A stretch of 64,000 bases of DNA. Origin: Diplonema papillatum (Eukaryota > Euglenozoa > Diplonemea > Diplonemida > Diplonemidae). The position numbers and the translations under genes are program-made. Below, one piece after another: positions 1-8,668 of this stretch (the stretch's first letter is position 1; each line of letters opens with the position of its first letter). The notes under the pieces were generated by a model that was given only the letters and a program-made list of their open reading frames with translations, did no database searches and was not told the origin of the DNA. The stretch spans positions 124,001 to 188,000 of the forward strand of contig JAPJBO010000335.1 of the NCBI GenBank assembly GCA_030068145.1, read 5' to 3'.

Positions 1-119
1 GGGCGTGGCGCCTTCGCTGCACCTTCCTCGTGAAACCTTCATTTTCAGCTGACTGAGAGACTCGGCGTTCTACCCAGACTGGCGAAAATTATGTGCGTCG
101 AAGGGGGTACAAAAAAAAA

Positions 120-266
120 CAAACAGTCCCGGACATGGCTAGCCATAACCCACAACGAAAAGCGTGCACTAAATATACAACCCGTAACCACATAGCCCTT
201 TCATGAACGGTCACACGGAGACCCTAAAACCCCGGAATTTCAAGCGAACTTTAACTCTAAAAAAAG
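120..266 (+). repeat. dispersed repeat R3, copy 1
   Basis: About 147 bp nearly identical to 59672-59836. It ends in the phrase AAGCGAACTTTAACTCTAAA, whose variants recur near 1935, 39415, 42390, 48890 and 51890. No ORF is supported. Confidence 0.8.
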
Positions 267-403
267 ACGCACGGTGGAGCCTGCGTTTTGCCAAGTATTG
301 TTCTACCCTTCCACCGCTCGCTTTGGCAATGTGTGTGTGTGTCTGTGTGGAATCTGGTATCCTTTCCCGAGCTTCTTTTTTTTTTTAGCACCTGCTTTGT
401 AGG

Positions 404-581
404 AAATGCTTGGGGAGACTGCCAGTTGCGATAGATCAAAGGAGGTAAATGTGCTCACGAAACACTGGGTTTAGTGGCGGGCGTAAGCGTCCAACAAAAA
501 ACTTTAACTCTAAAAAGACCCACTTTGTAGTTGTACTGTTTTCTCCCCCTCTAGCCTCCTTCGAAATGAGCACGAGTATTT
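404..581 (-). mobile_element. R1 inverted-repeat element (MITE-like), reverse copy
   Basis: Roughly 180-190 bp non-coding element. Its ends are inverted copies of AAATACTYGAGGRGGCTGCC; in this orientation it reads AAATGCTTGGGGAGACTGCC at the left and ends near CACGAGTATTT. Other copies lie at 22559, 29638, 39094, 44664, 45463 and 47872. A pyrimidine run and CTGCTTTGTAG precede it, resembling a splice acceptor. Confidence 0.75.
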
Positions 582-1014
582 CTGACACAACACGCTTGCG
601 TGCCGCTCACTTTTTTGTAGCTGCCAAGTGTTTTCCTTGACGGCCTGTTTTCAAGAGGTAGTAGGGCGGAAAGAAAGAAGAGAATACGCGAAAACCGGCA
701 AAATACAAGCTGCAATGGGAACCACCGCACCGGGAAGAAGAAAATGCCGAGAGACGGCATGAATTGACTGAGAAGGAGGGAGTGCAAACAACAAGGGATG
801 GTCTCGCTTGGCGTGCCTTTGGCGCTCAAACCAGCTTGCTAGTAGGTGTTATGTGTGCGTATGTGTTGGCACCTCTTGTCAAATGCGTGTCTGTATTGAA
901 TACCTTCCTCCTTCTTTAACACAAAGAAAGAAGATAGCAAAATAGTAAAAGAAAAAGAGGTGAAAAAGAGAGCACCCCCACCGCCCGGGTTTTACATCGA
1001 CTTCTGGGGCTTTT
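582..1014. other. no gene seen
   Basis: Purine-rich, low-complexity sequence. No convincing ORF, RNA gene or repeat relation was found. Confidence 0.5.
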
Positions 1015-1212
1015 CTTTTTACATAAGCGCCAGCTCGGAAGGAAATGCTCGACGATACTGCCAGACCTGGTCAAAGTCCTGAGTGAGAAAACAACACACG
1101 GTGGTGTAAGCGAAGAACAGATCAGATTGTGTTTGTATTGTATTTGCCCCTCTACCTCTATATTTCCTCCCTTCCATTCGGAGTCATAGCAGCGACGTCG
1201 AGTATTTCTTCT
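1015..1212 (+). mobile_element. R2 inverted-repeat element, internally deleted copy
   Basis: Matches the R2 copies at 21441, 45746 and 62747 (plus strand) and 31427 (minus strand). It starts CTTTTTACATAAGCGCCAGC and ends near CGACGTCGAGTATTTCTTCT. Relative to the full copies (~290 bp) about 90 bp is missing after the left end. The left end is related to R1. Confidence 0.75.
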
Positions 1213-1597
1213 GTGCCCCTTTCCAGACCAGAGAGATGTTTGTGCTAGCACGCGACGCGCACCGTTCTGCCTCAACTTTTAACAAAGACCCCTTTCTTTC
1301 AAACACGTGTCTGTCTCTCTCTTTCTTTCTTAAACGTACAAACAGAACACACATACACAAAAAAAACCCCCGGACACAGTGTCTCAAGCTAGCGTCACGC
1401 TGTGACACACGTCTGCAAATACGCTTAACATTGTAGGAATAATAGCCGACTGTAGCAAGAGAGGTATGACCGTCACCGACCTCGGCGCGTATAGAGGGGC
1501 ACGGAGGAAACTCAAAAGCGGGGTGACACTGGCCTTAGTGCCGCACACGGCCCATCCAGCTGTGGGCCCGGATGGCGTCACGGCAGGGTGGGTAGGG
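1213..1597. other. no gene seen
   Basis: Nothing recognisable. Short ORFs on both strands have no family signature. Confidence 0.4.
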
Positions 1598-1598
1598 C

Positions 1599-2148
1599 AG
1601 GGCTTACGCTCCAGTGTGGAACGTGTGGATTTCCACACGTTCCACACCCACGTGTGCTTCCACGTGTGGATCCACAGGTACTGCCACAGGTTGGTCCACA
1701 TGCAAAACCCGTCGCCAAGTTCCATTTTTTTAGTACCAACAATCTTGCGGGTTGCCCTTCAATGTATTGTGCAGGCTAAAAAGACGTAGGCAGCGTGTTT
1801 TGATGGTTGATCAGAATTCCTTACCTGAATATACACAGGGTAAATACAAGTGGGAAAACGATCAACCGGCACGCACAAACAAAGCGAAGCGCCTGTCTTT
1901 TTTGCCCGCCGAACAGAAGGGAAAAGGTTTTGTCCTAGTAAAAACCTTAACTCTAAAAATTCATTGTAAACACGAAAGAGAACGCTGGCAGCGTGTTTGG
2001 GAGAAGATTAGCCTGACGAGCATATTCACTCACCATCCCACTAGCAGGCCAATCCTCCCCCGGCACGTACAAAACCGTACAGAACCTTAAGCGCCCACAT
2101 GTGGACCACGCGTTTTTTCTCTGAGACCGAAAACGGAGCGTAAGCCCT
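1599..2148. mobile_element. 0.55 kb TIR element with AGGGCTTACGCTCC ends, copy 1
   Basis: The ends AGGGCTTACGCTCC and GGAGCGTAAGCCCT are perfect inverted repeats. Just inside the left end is a palindromic stretch built on GTGGAACGTGTGG. A second copy is at 44011-44540. This copy is larger because an R5b repeat (1731-1883) sits inside it. No coding capacity, so it is probably a non-autonomous DNA transposon. Confidence 0.8.
1731..1883 (+). repeat. R5b leader-type repeat, nested copy
   Basis: Begins TAGTACCAACAATCTTGCGG and ends GGCACGCACAAACAAA. Other copies are 35559-35695 and 38852-39358. It shares with the R5 leaders the order CTAAAAA, GGCAGCG, ACAGGTNAA-like site, GCACAAACAAA. Confidence 0.75.
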
Positions 2149-3488
2149 GGGGGAGGGCCCTCGTTCAGCGCCCCGACGAATGCGTAAGGCGCAAAACGCG
2201 CGTTGCCCTACCGGCCTTCCACGTGCTGCACGTGTACACGTCTCCGCACCCCCGTACCACCCCTCTTTGTATCTACCCCAGAAAGGGCTTCCTGAAGCCC
2301 GGTTTCAGGACCACCTTTTTAACACCACCCACCTTGCAACTGGTACCCGGACCGTTGCGCGGGGGGCGGGTTATTTTTTTGGTAGGAAAAGAAACTTGTT
2401 TCTTTGAAGACTAATACTAATCCGAACGACAGGTTTGCCGCTCCAATCCGTCCAGAGAAACAAAGTAGCTTGCTTCCCCTCCCTCCCTTCCCACTTGCTT
2501 CATTTTTCTTCGGAGTTCCTGTGACACCACTACATGTAGTCAGCAGCAAGATTCGCAGCTTTCTGGCTTCACTTTGCTCCAACCATACGGCGCGCGGCAA
2601 GCAGAGCAGGAGCGGTGGACGAGAGCGACAGGCACAAGCCTAGGAGTGAGGATTTTATTATTCTTCAATAATTTTGATGAGGACTGCAAAACATCTGCCC
2701 GCGGAGAACAAAAACAGGAAATTGCAAACTGAAGTAGCCATTTGCCAGTTTCAACAAGCCTACGCGTTCCTATCCCGGGTGGTCTTTTGTTTTTTTTGTT
2801 TTCTCTTTTTTTCCTTTCCCTCGCCCCCTCCCGGCTGTTTTGAAAACTGGTTCTCTCTTTTCTCCGTTTCCCGTCGTTCGGCTGCACTCAATCTTGCGTC
2901 ATCAGAATGCTGTTGCCCGTCCCTGAGGAATTCTGGCGATTCTAGGTGGATCGTAGTACCCATGTCAGAAGAATGCTGTTGCCTGTCCCTGAGGAATTCT
3001 GGCGGTTTTTGATGGATCGTAGAACTAGTAGTAGATATGATGGCTACCAATGGAGACAAGCGCCGCACAACGTGACAGCATGCCGAACCACCCACGTACC
3101 TACACGCCGGCCAGGGCATGCCAACACAAGTGTAAAGCCCCGTCATCGCGGGGCTCACAGAGGCACTGCTAGTGCCGAAATGAGTGCTGTGGGTGTAGTA
3201 GCCCGAGAGGTTTGAACTTGTTATGCAGCAACAATCGTGTCGATAGACTGCACAAGCCGCCACAGACTACCTCTTTGCACGCGTCGTGTCATGCTTCGAT
3301 CGCTTCTTGCCCCCCGCGTACTGTTTGTCTCCGGTGCGCGCTTCACGTCCGAGGTGCAGTTTGAGATGATTCGGCGCCGAAAACTTGAATTTTTCTTTGA
3401 ACCAACCACACCCTGAAGGCTGTGTGAAGTTCTCTAATCGACTTTTCGTGGTGCATCAACTCCCTCAGTGAAACTGTGATATGTGCAG
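2149..3488. other. no gene seen; one short tandem duplication
   Basis: No convincing coding sequence. A 60-70 bp unit is repeated twice at about 2900-3020 (CTGAGGAATTCTGGCG in both). A short hairpin with arms GCCCCG/CGGGGC lies at about 3136-3153. Confidence 0.4.
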
Positions 3489-3641
3489 GTCAGCGGCCAA
3501 TTCCAGGAAGCCACGGGGCTAGACCACAACACCATGCTCACGGCGCCAAGGCCGGCCCCCGCCAAGGGTCCCACGTACGGCTCGACAAAGGGCTCCGAGA
3601 CGCCGGTCCGTCGGGCGGGGTCGTCACGTGATCCAAATTGA
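3489..3641 (+). CDS. possible terminal exon of an unidentified gene
   Basis: A GC-rich stretch follows an acceptor-like TGATATGTGCAG at 3477-3488 and stays open for 50 codons to TGA at 3639. The peptide is Pro/Thr/Ser-rich and includes LDHNTMLTAPRPAPAKGP. The base composition is unlike the flanks and like the exons elsewhere in the window. No upstream exon could be found and the family is not recognised. It could equally be a leftover gene fragment. Confidence 0.25.
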   Translation, partial: VSGQFQEATGLDHNTMLTAPRPAPAKGPTYGSTKGSETPVRRAGSSRDPN

Positions 3642-3750
3642 AGGGAAAAAGTCTATTGGTGCTACTCAATGTATCATGCAGGGTCAAAACCTTGTGTCTT
3701 TTTTAAACGCTGCCGCGGGGCTGATGGACCCCCCAAAAAAAAAAAATGGA

Positions 3751-3860
3751 TTTTTGCGACAACCAATTTCTGCTTCCCTGGAGACAGTATTTGTTACAGC
3801 TAAAAAGAACGTTGGCAGCGGTTTAACCAAATCACATACAGGTTAAATCGCACAAACAAA
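3751..3860 (+). repeat. left direct repeat of the retroelement
   Basis: 110 bp identical to 7549-7658. Contains the R5 features: CTAAAAAGAAC, GTTGGCAGCGG, ACATACAGGTTAAAT and terminal CGCACAAACAAA. The gag start codon follows 17 bp later. Confidence 0.9.
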
Positions 3861-3877
3861 AAATATTGCTCGTGCAG

Positions 3878-4792
3878 ATGGCGATTGACCTGAAGGCTGT
3901 CGACTGGTCTCCCATCGAGGTCGTCCTTGCCCCCGACGGTTGGGAGGCCGCCGACGAGGACGTGGACTGCTGCGTCGACTGTGGAAAGACCCACAACTCG
4001 GGTGCCTTCTGCGCCCGGTGCGGCAAACGGGGGTTCCCGTCATGCCTGAAGGCATCCCTCCCGAAGGAGGTCGCGCCCCTGTTCCTCGAACACTTGTCCG
4101 AGGACGGCTGGGTCTGTCCCCAGTGCCTGGTGTCACTACACCTGGCCGGCAGCAGCCTAAAAGAAGAACAGAACGCGAGGGGGACCCGTGATCACGATCC
4201 GGCCGTCCCCCCGAGCTTGGACCCATGCTCCCTGCTCGCTGCTCTCGAAGAGGGGCCAGTCAAGACTGCCTTTCTTGCATTGTTTGCACAGTCTGCCATG
4301 CGGGCTCAGCTCGCTCCAGTGCCAGCCGCACCGGTCACTACCGAAGCGGTGGATCCTCGTCGAGTCACTACTTGGCTGGAAGGATTGGCGAGCGGACAGG
4401 GGCGACAGATGATTCTGTCGGAGGTTAAGGCACGGTACACGTACCACCTGGTGCCAGAGCACCCCCACGATGCGGGAAGCTCCCTGGATCATGAGCGGAG
4501 GATGCATTTCTCCACGCTCACGGCTCTGATGCCCCTGGCACACAGCTCCCCGCCTGTCCTCCAGGTTTTGCACCAGATCATGGTCCGCCTCGAAGCCCTT
4601 CGCCTTAAATGCCTCCACTCGAACGGCACTGAGTTCCAGGTTTCCTGGGAGACTCGCTTCGGGTCCATGGACTATGCCGACTTCACGAAGGCGGCCTTGA
4701 TCCAAGCCCAGAAGGCCATGGCCGAGCTGGCAAAAAAGGCAGACAACAAGGAGGAGAAGAAGGAGCCCTCCCTGAAGAGGCCTCGAAGGTGA
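3878..4792 (+). CDS. gag-like ORF1 of the retroelement, with zinc-binding cysteines
   Basis: 304 codons from the first ATG after the left direct repeat; the frame is open slightly further upstream. Near the N terminus is a cysteine set with PHD/RING-like spacing: C32-x2-C35, C45-x2-C48, C56, then C80-x2-C83. The middle has a helical, leucine-rich stretch. The C terminus is lysine-rich (KKADNKEEKKEPSLKRPRR). Its position as the first ORF of a recombinase retroelement indicates a structural, nucleic-acid-binding role. That role is inferred from position and charge, not from a recognised gag fold. The next ORF begins just after its stop. Confidence 0.6.
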   Translation: MAIDLKAVDWSPIEVVLAPDGWEAADEDVDCCVDCGKTHNSGAFCARCGKRGFPSCLKASLPKEVAPLFLEHLSEDGWVCPQCLVSLHLAGSSLKEEQNARGTRDHDPAVPPSLDPCSLLAALEEGPVKTAFLALFAQSAMRAQLAPVPAAPVTTEAVDPRRVTTWLEGLASGQGRQMILSEVKARYTYHLVPEHPHDAGSSLDHERRMHFSTLTALMPLAHSSPPVLQVLHQIMVRLEALRLKCLHSNGTEFQVSWETRFGSMDYADFTKAALIQAQKAMAELAKKADNKEEKKEPSLKRPRR

Positions 4793-4828
4793 GGGTCGGC
4801 GAGTCCCGCAGGCCTGCCTACCGCGGGT

Positions 4829-5749
4829 TTGTGGGCAGAGGTGGTAAAGAGGTCACTACCTCGGAAACAAGACTTCGGGTGTCCCGATCAAGATCGGTTC
4901 CGAAGGGATCAGGAGGCACTCCTCCTCGCCGTGCAGAAGTGCTACAAGAGCACCCCTGCCATGCTGTCAGTGGTGAGCCGCGCTCAGAGATACGCGGAGG
5001 AGGCCCGACGCTTTCGCCCCACGTTATCCGACGAGGAAGCCTTCCTGATGTGGGTGAATCGGAAGGTGACGGCTGGCGAGATCAAGGCCGAGTCGGCTCT
5101 CCAGTACGTGACCTACTTCCGGATGTCTCGGGTGAACTGGATGAGCGCATACCGGCGCTCGGTCAGGCTGACCATGGATCAGTTCGAGGACCGACGTACC
5201 CGCGATGCCGGGCGGACCCCATCCAAAGAGGAGGTCCTACAGGTGGTCTCACGAGGCCCCGGCTTGCATACCATGGCCCTCCGGTTCCAGTGGTCGACGG
5301 CGTGCCGGTTCGTGGACCTGCAACGGGTCCGGTTGGACCACATGTGGTCGGTGGACAAGCAACAGGTCATGATCCTGTTTGTCGGCGGGAAGACCGACCC
5401 GACGTCCCGAGGACAGGGTCTCTTACTGCCACGAAGCGGGGCTTTTCTGACGCCTTTTTGGGAATGGATCACCATCCAACGCCCTGCCAGCGGCCCCAAG
5501 GCGTTCGTGTTCCCCAACCTGTCAAGACAGGCTTACAACAGTTTCCTTCAAGAGGAGCTGGGGGTTCCTTCACACAGGATCAGACATGCCGCGCTGACTT
5601 GGGTGGCTTTTGTGGAAGGAGAGCAAGCAGCGATGTGCGTAGGTCGTCACCTCAACCCCAGGACGACGCGGCTGTACACGCCGCATCACCTTTGGCAGCC
5701 GGTCCAGCGGACAGTCCCGGGTACAGCTGCGCTGCAGAAAACCGACTGA
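4829..5749 (+). CDS. tyrosine recombinase of the retroelement
   Basis: A frame of about 306 codons. Its first ATG is at 4961, so it may start there or be reached by a frame change from ORF1. The C-terminal half has the catalytic layout of phage-integrase-type recombinases: an Arg in STACRFVDLQRVRLD, then HRIRHAALT (the HxxR box), then VGRHLNPRTTRLYTP with the box-II His and the nucleophile Tyr. The N-terminal half resembles the helical SAM-like DNA-binding domain of these enzymes (inference). It would integrate a circular cDNA by strand exchange, consistent with no target duplication beside the direct repeats. Its 3' end runs into the RT frame. Confidence 0.85.
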   Translation: MWAEVVKRSLPRKQDFGCPDQDRFRRDQEALLLAVQKCYKSTPAMLSVVSRAQRYAEEARRFRPTLSDEEAFLMWVNRKVTAGEIKAESALQYVTYFRMSRVNWMSAYRRSVRLTMDQFEDRRTRDAGRTPSKEEVLQVVSRGPGLHTMALRFQWSTACRFVDLQRVRLDHMWSVDKQQVMILFVGGKTDPTSRGQGLLLPRSGAFLTPFWEWITIQRPASGPKAFVFPNLSRQAYNSFLQEELGVPSHRIRHAALTWVAFVEGEQAAMCVGRHLNPRTTRLYTPHHLWQPVQRTVPGTAALQKTD

Positions 5750-7341
5750 ACCACCGCCCCGCTAAGCCTCCATTGTGGCCGCGCCACCTGGACAAGATCC
5801 TCCAGGGTTACGACTACGCCAACGGTTGGTTGGACGCCAGCAGTGGAAAGCGCGTAACGAAAGCATCCTATGAAGGTGAAATAGCTTCGACGGCTCCGCC
5901 CTTCAGTCACGAAGCGCTCTTGCACGATTTTCCCGCTCTCCGGACCAACATGCGATGGTTACTGGATTCCGAGTTCATCGGAAGCATGTTAAGACCGGGT
6001 TCGTTCGTATCCGGCCCTGGTCCGCGCAACTCACGAATGAGGCCGCACGTTGAGCGCTTGCTCGCGTTGAAGATCGCTGCGCCGGTCCCCAAGGCGGCTT
6101 CTTCCCGCTGGTTTCACGGCGCGTTTACGGTGGATAAACGGGCCCCCGGTCAGCTCCGGTTCATCCTCAGCTGCGAGTCAATCAACCGGGCCACGGCACA
6201 CGTGCCTTTGCCGCCCTGCGACCTACCCAGCTACGCCACCATCGTGAGTACGGTGCTGTCCCGCAAGTGGGTGGCTGAGTTCGACTTCCGCTCCTTTTTT
6301 TTCCAGTTTGCGCTGCCTCCAGAGGTCAGAAAGTATTTCTGTTTCCGTATTGAGGGCAGGCTGTTGTGGATGACGCGCCTGCCGATGGGCTACCGCGCTG
6401 CGCCTCAGGCGGCCCAGGCGGTCTCGCTGGAGCTTGCGGCTGCCGCCGCTCAGGGTGTGGACGTTGAGGTTCTCGCGTGGATCGATAACGTGATATTTGT
6501 GGCGGACACTGAGGCCGAAGTTATAGAGGCCTCAGCTCGCTTCAAGGCTTTGACTTCGAAGTACGGCTTGACCATCGGGAGCTGGTCCAAGCCTTCTACC
6601 CGGGCGGTGCTGCTGGGATTGGAAGTCGACCTCGCAGCGAAGAGATGGCGTGTGGACCCATCCTGGATAGGGAAGGCTGGACCGGTGATGGATCGCATCC
6701 GGGAGTGTAGTGAGGCTCCCGTCCGCGTGTGGTGGAAACTGACTGGGTCTCTGCTCTGGCGTCGCCACGTGATGGGGTACCCTCTCCACGAGGTACTTCT
6801 CCTCTTGCAGTGGATGTCAACCCTGGCTTCCGGCCGTTCGTCCACCGACAGCGCGTTCTGGGACTCCGTCGCGCCTTGCCCAGCTGCGGTCAAGAGCTGC
6901 CTCGTTGCCCAGTGCTCCGACATGCGGGGTAACGCCTGGCGGCAATGGTGTAAACCGGTTTACACTCGTTCGATCGATGTCGTCTCCGACGCCAGCATGT
7001 CGGCATGGGCCTTCGTGGCAGACGGGTCCCATGTCTACGGCGGTTTTCCTGCGGAGTTACTCCACGCGGACATCTTCATGAAGGAGCTATACGCCGTCGT
7101 TCGGGCCGTACAGCACGCGGTCCACGGCCAGTCGAGCGTGGACATCAACCTGCTGTGTGACAACAAGGCGGTGATAGGCTGCGTACGCCGCGGCTACACG
7201 CTTCGTCAGGATGCGATGCAGCTGCTAACTCTGATGAACAAGAGCTTGGCCTCATCCAGGAGCCGGCTGAATATCAGCTACGTCCCGTCGCTCCAGAACA
7301 TCGCGGATCAGTACACAAGACTAAATCGCCCGCAATGTTAG
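5750..7341 (+). CDS. reverse transcriptase and RNase H of the retroelement
   Basis: The frame is open from 4789, but its first ~320 codons overlap the recombinase in another frame, are rich in Arg/Gly/Pro, and look like a shadow. Homology begins after 5750. Reverse-transcriptase landmarks follow in order: GQLRFILSCESINRA, VAEFDFRSFFFQF (motif A), LPMGYRAAPQAAQ (motif B) and VLAWIDNVIFVAD (motif C). RNase H follows with IDVVSDASMSAWAFV, FMKELYAVVRAV and INLLCDNKAVIGCV, which give the expected order of acidic residues. A final NIADQYTRLNR resembles the end of DIRS-type RNase H. The product would copy element RNA into DNA. Confidence 0.85.
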
Positions 7342-7548
7342 CGCCCAACATCGACAGCCCACTTCGTCGAGTCCTCGTCAAGTGGGTCGGTTGGTTCTTC
7401 CTCCGTGTGGCATGCAGTTCATCATATCAGGCGAGCAACCGCCTTTTTGCTTAGTCTTCCGCCGGGTCCCATCCCGCGTCATCAGTCGCTCACGGTAGGA
7501 GGGGGGGGGGGTTCGAATAGGGGCCGCTCGTGCTCCGATGCCTGTTCT

Positions 7549-7658
7549 TTTTTGCGACAACCAATTTCTGCTTCCCTGGAGACAGTATTTGTTACAGCTA
7601 AAAAGAACGTTGGCAGCGGTTTAACCAAATCACATACAGGTTAAATCGCACAAACAAA
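7549..7658 (+). repeat. right direct repeat of the retroelement
   Basis: Identical to 3751-3860 over all 110 bp. Confidence 0.9.
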
Positions 7659-7759
7659 GGTAGCAACCGCGGTTGTCATTATCAAAAAGTGACGGTTGGC
7701 AGCGTACTGTGGAAATTACCATACAGGTGATAGCACATATGCACAAACAAAAATATGCT
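7659..7759 (+). repeat. extra R5-like repeat directly after the retroelement
   Basis: Contains GTTGGCAGCGTACTG, ACCATACAGGTGATAG and GCACAAACAAA, the same order as the element's end repeats but diverged. It may be an end of an older related insertion, or part of this element's own end structure. Confidence 0.6.
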
Positions 7760-7987
7760 AACTTCAGCAAAAATTACCGCAGTTTTTGTTCCAAAATTTT
7801 AAAATTCAAAAAATCCAAAAAAAAATTCCAGAAAGTAGTTGGTGGCCACTTACCAAAAAGACACAAGGTTTTGACCCTGCATGGTATAGGCATAGACCAG
7901 GGAGCTGTCTGCCAGCGAGTGTCTGTGCTGGGAACCTTTTCCTCCTGGGATCTCTCCAGCGGAAAGGCAGCGGTGCGGGCATCCTGG

Positions 7988-8457
7988 CTCAAGCACGAGT
8001 TAAAGTCTACCCCGATACAGTAAAGCTGCCTAACCTAGTCCCCCACTGACTACATGCACCCAAACTTCACAAAACAAACACAAGGTCGAACGACACCAAT
8101 CTGCACGTCCCACGGGATTGTCGGAAACACAAAAGACCGCACAAGAAGAAGTCGAACCTCGCACAATACAGTCAGCCGTCCCGGGAATGCCGTCCCTGCT
8201 GAACGGGTCGAGATCGTTGTGCACGAGGCGAGGGGCCTGCCGAAGACGGACAACCTCGGGTTCACGGAGGGGGACCCGCTGTGCATGGTGCAGGACAGCC
8301 AGAAGCGGGTCCTGCTGAAGACGAAGATCGTGCGGAAGACGACCGAACCGCAGTGGGAGGAGAGCGGGATCGTGAGCCTCGTGGAGTGCGGGTCGCTGAC
8401 CGTCCTGATCAAGGACAGCGACGCCACGTCCGAGGACCTGATGACCAAGGTCATCCT
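7988..8457 (+). pseudogene. broken tandem duplicate of the phospholipase D 5' region and C2 domain
   Basis: Repeats the promoter, leader and first ~95 codons found at 8459-8961, including CACTGACTACATGCACCC and the C2 stretch EARGLPKTDNLGFTEGDP. The start codon of the intact gene is ATA here, and 3 bp are missing next to the Asn-Gly codons. The copy stops at GTCATCCTG, where the upstream sequence of the second unit resumes (GCTCAAGCA). It has no catalytic domain. Microhomology CATCCTGGCTCAAGCA at the join suggests an unequal duplication. Confidence 0.85.
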
Positions 8458-8668
8458 GGCTCAAGCATAACGAGTTAAAGTTTAGCCCGACACAGTAAAG
8501 CTTCCTATCCTAACCCCCCGCGCCCACTGACTACATGCACCCAAACCTCACAAAACAAACACAAGGTCGAACGACACCAATCTGCACGTCCCACGGGATC
8601 GTCGGAAACACATACATAAAAATCACACGCAAGAAGAACTCGAAAAAAAGAAGTTCCAACCCCGCACA

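Larger units (their letters stand above)
3751..7658 (+). mobile_element. VIPER/DIRS-type tyrosine-recombinase retroelement, looks whole
   Basis: A 3.9 kb element bounded by two 110-bp direct repeats (3751-3860 and 7549-7658) that are identical base for base, which suggests a recent insertion. Parts in order on the plus strand: gag-like ORF (3878-4792), tyrosine recombinase (4829-5749), reverse transcriptase with RNase H (about 5750-7341). No DDE integrase is seen. Recombinase placed before RT is the order known from the VIPER and TATE elements of trypanosomatids. DIRS and Ngaro elements carry it after RT. It sits inside an R4 element. The three reading frames look open throughout. Confidence 0.85.
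3675..7883 (+). mobile_element. R4 inverted-repeat element split by a retroelement insertion
   Basis: The left end CATGCAGGGTCAAAACCTTG (3675) and the right end CAAGGTTTTGACCCTGCATG (to 7883) are inverted repeats, flanked on both sides by GTAT (3671-3674 and 7884-7887). That is a 4-bp target-site duplication. The uninterrupted copy at 42553-42787 is 235 bp. Here the two halves are parted by the retroelement at 3751-7658 plus one more R5-like repeat (7659-7759). Confidence 0.85.

Noticed and set aside
4789-5700. N-terminal 300 codons of the RT frame as a real domain
   Set aside because: Overlaps the recombinase in another frame; Arg/Gly/Pro-rich with no homology. RT similarity begins after it.
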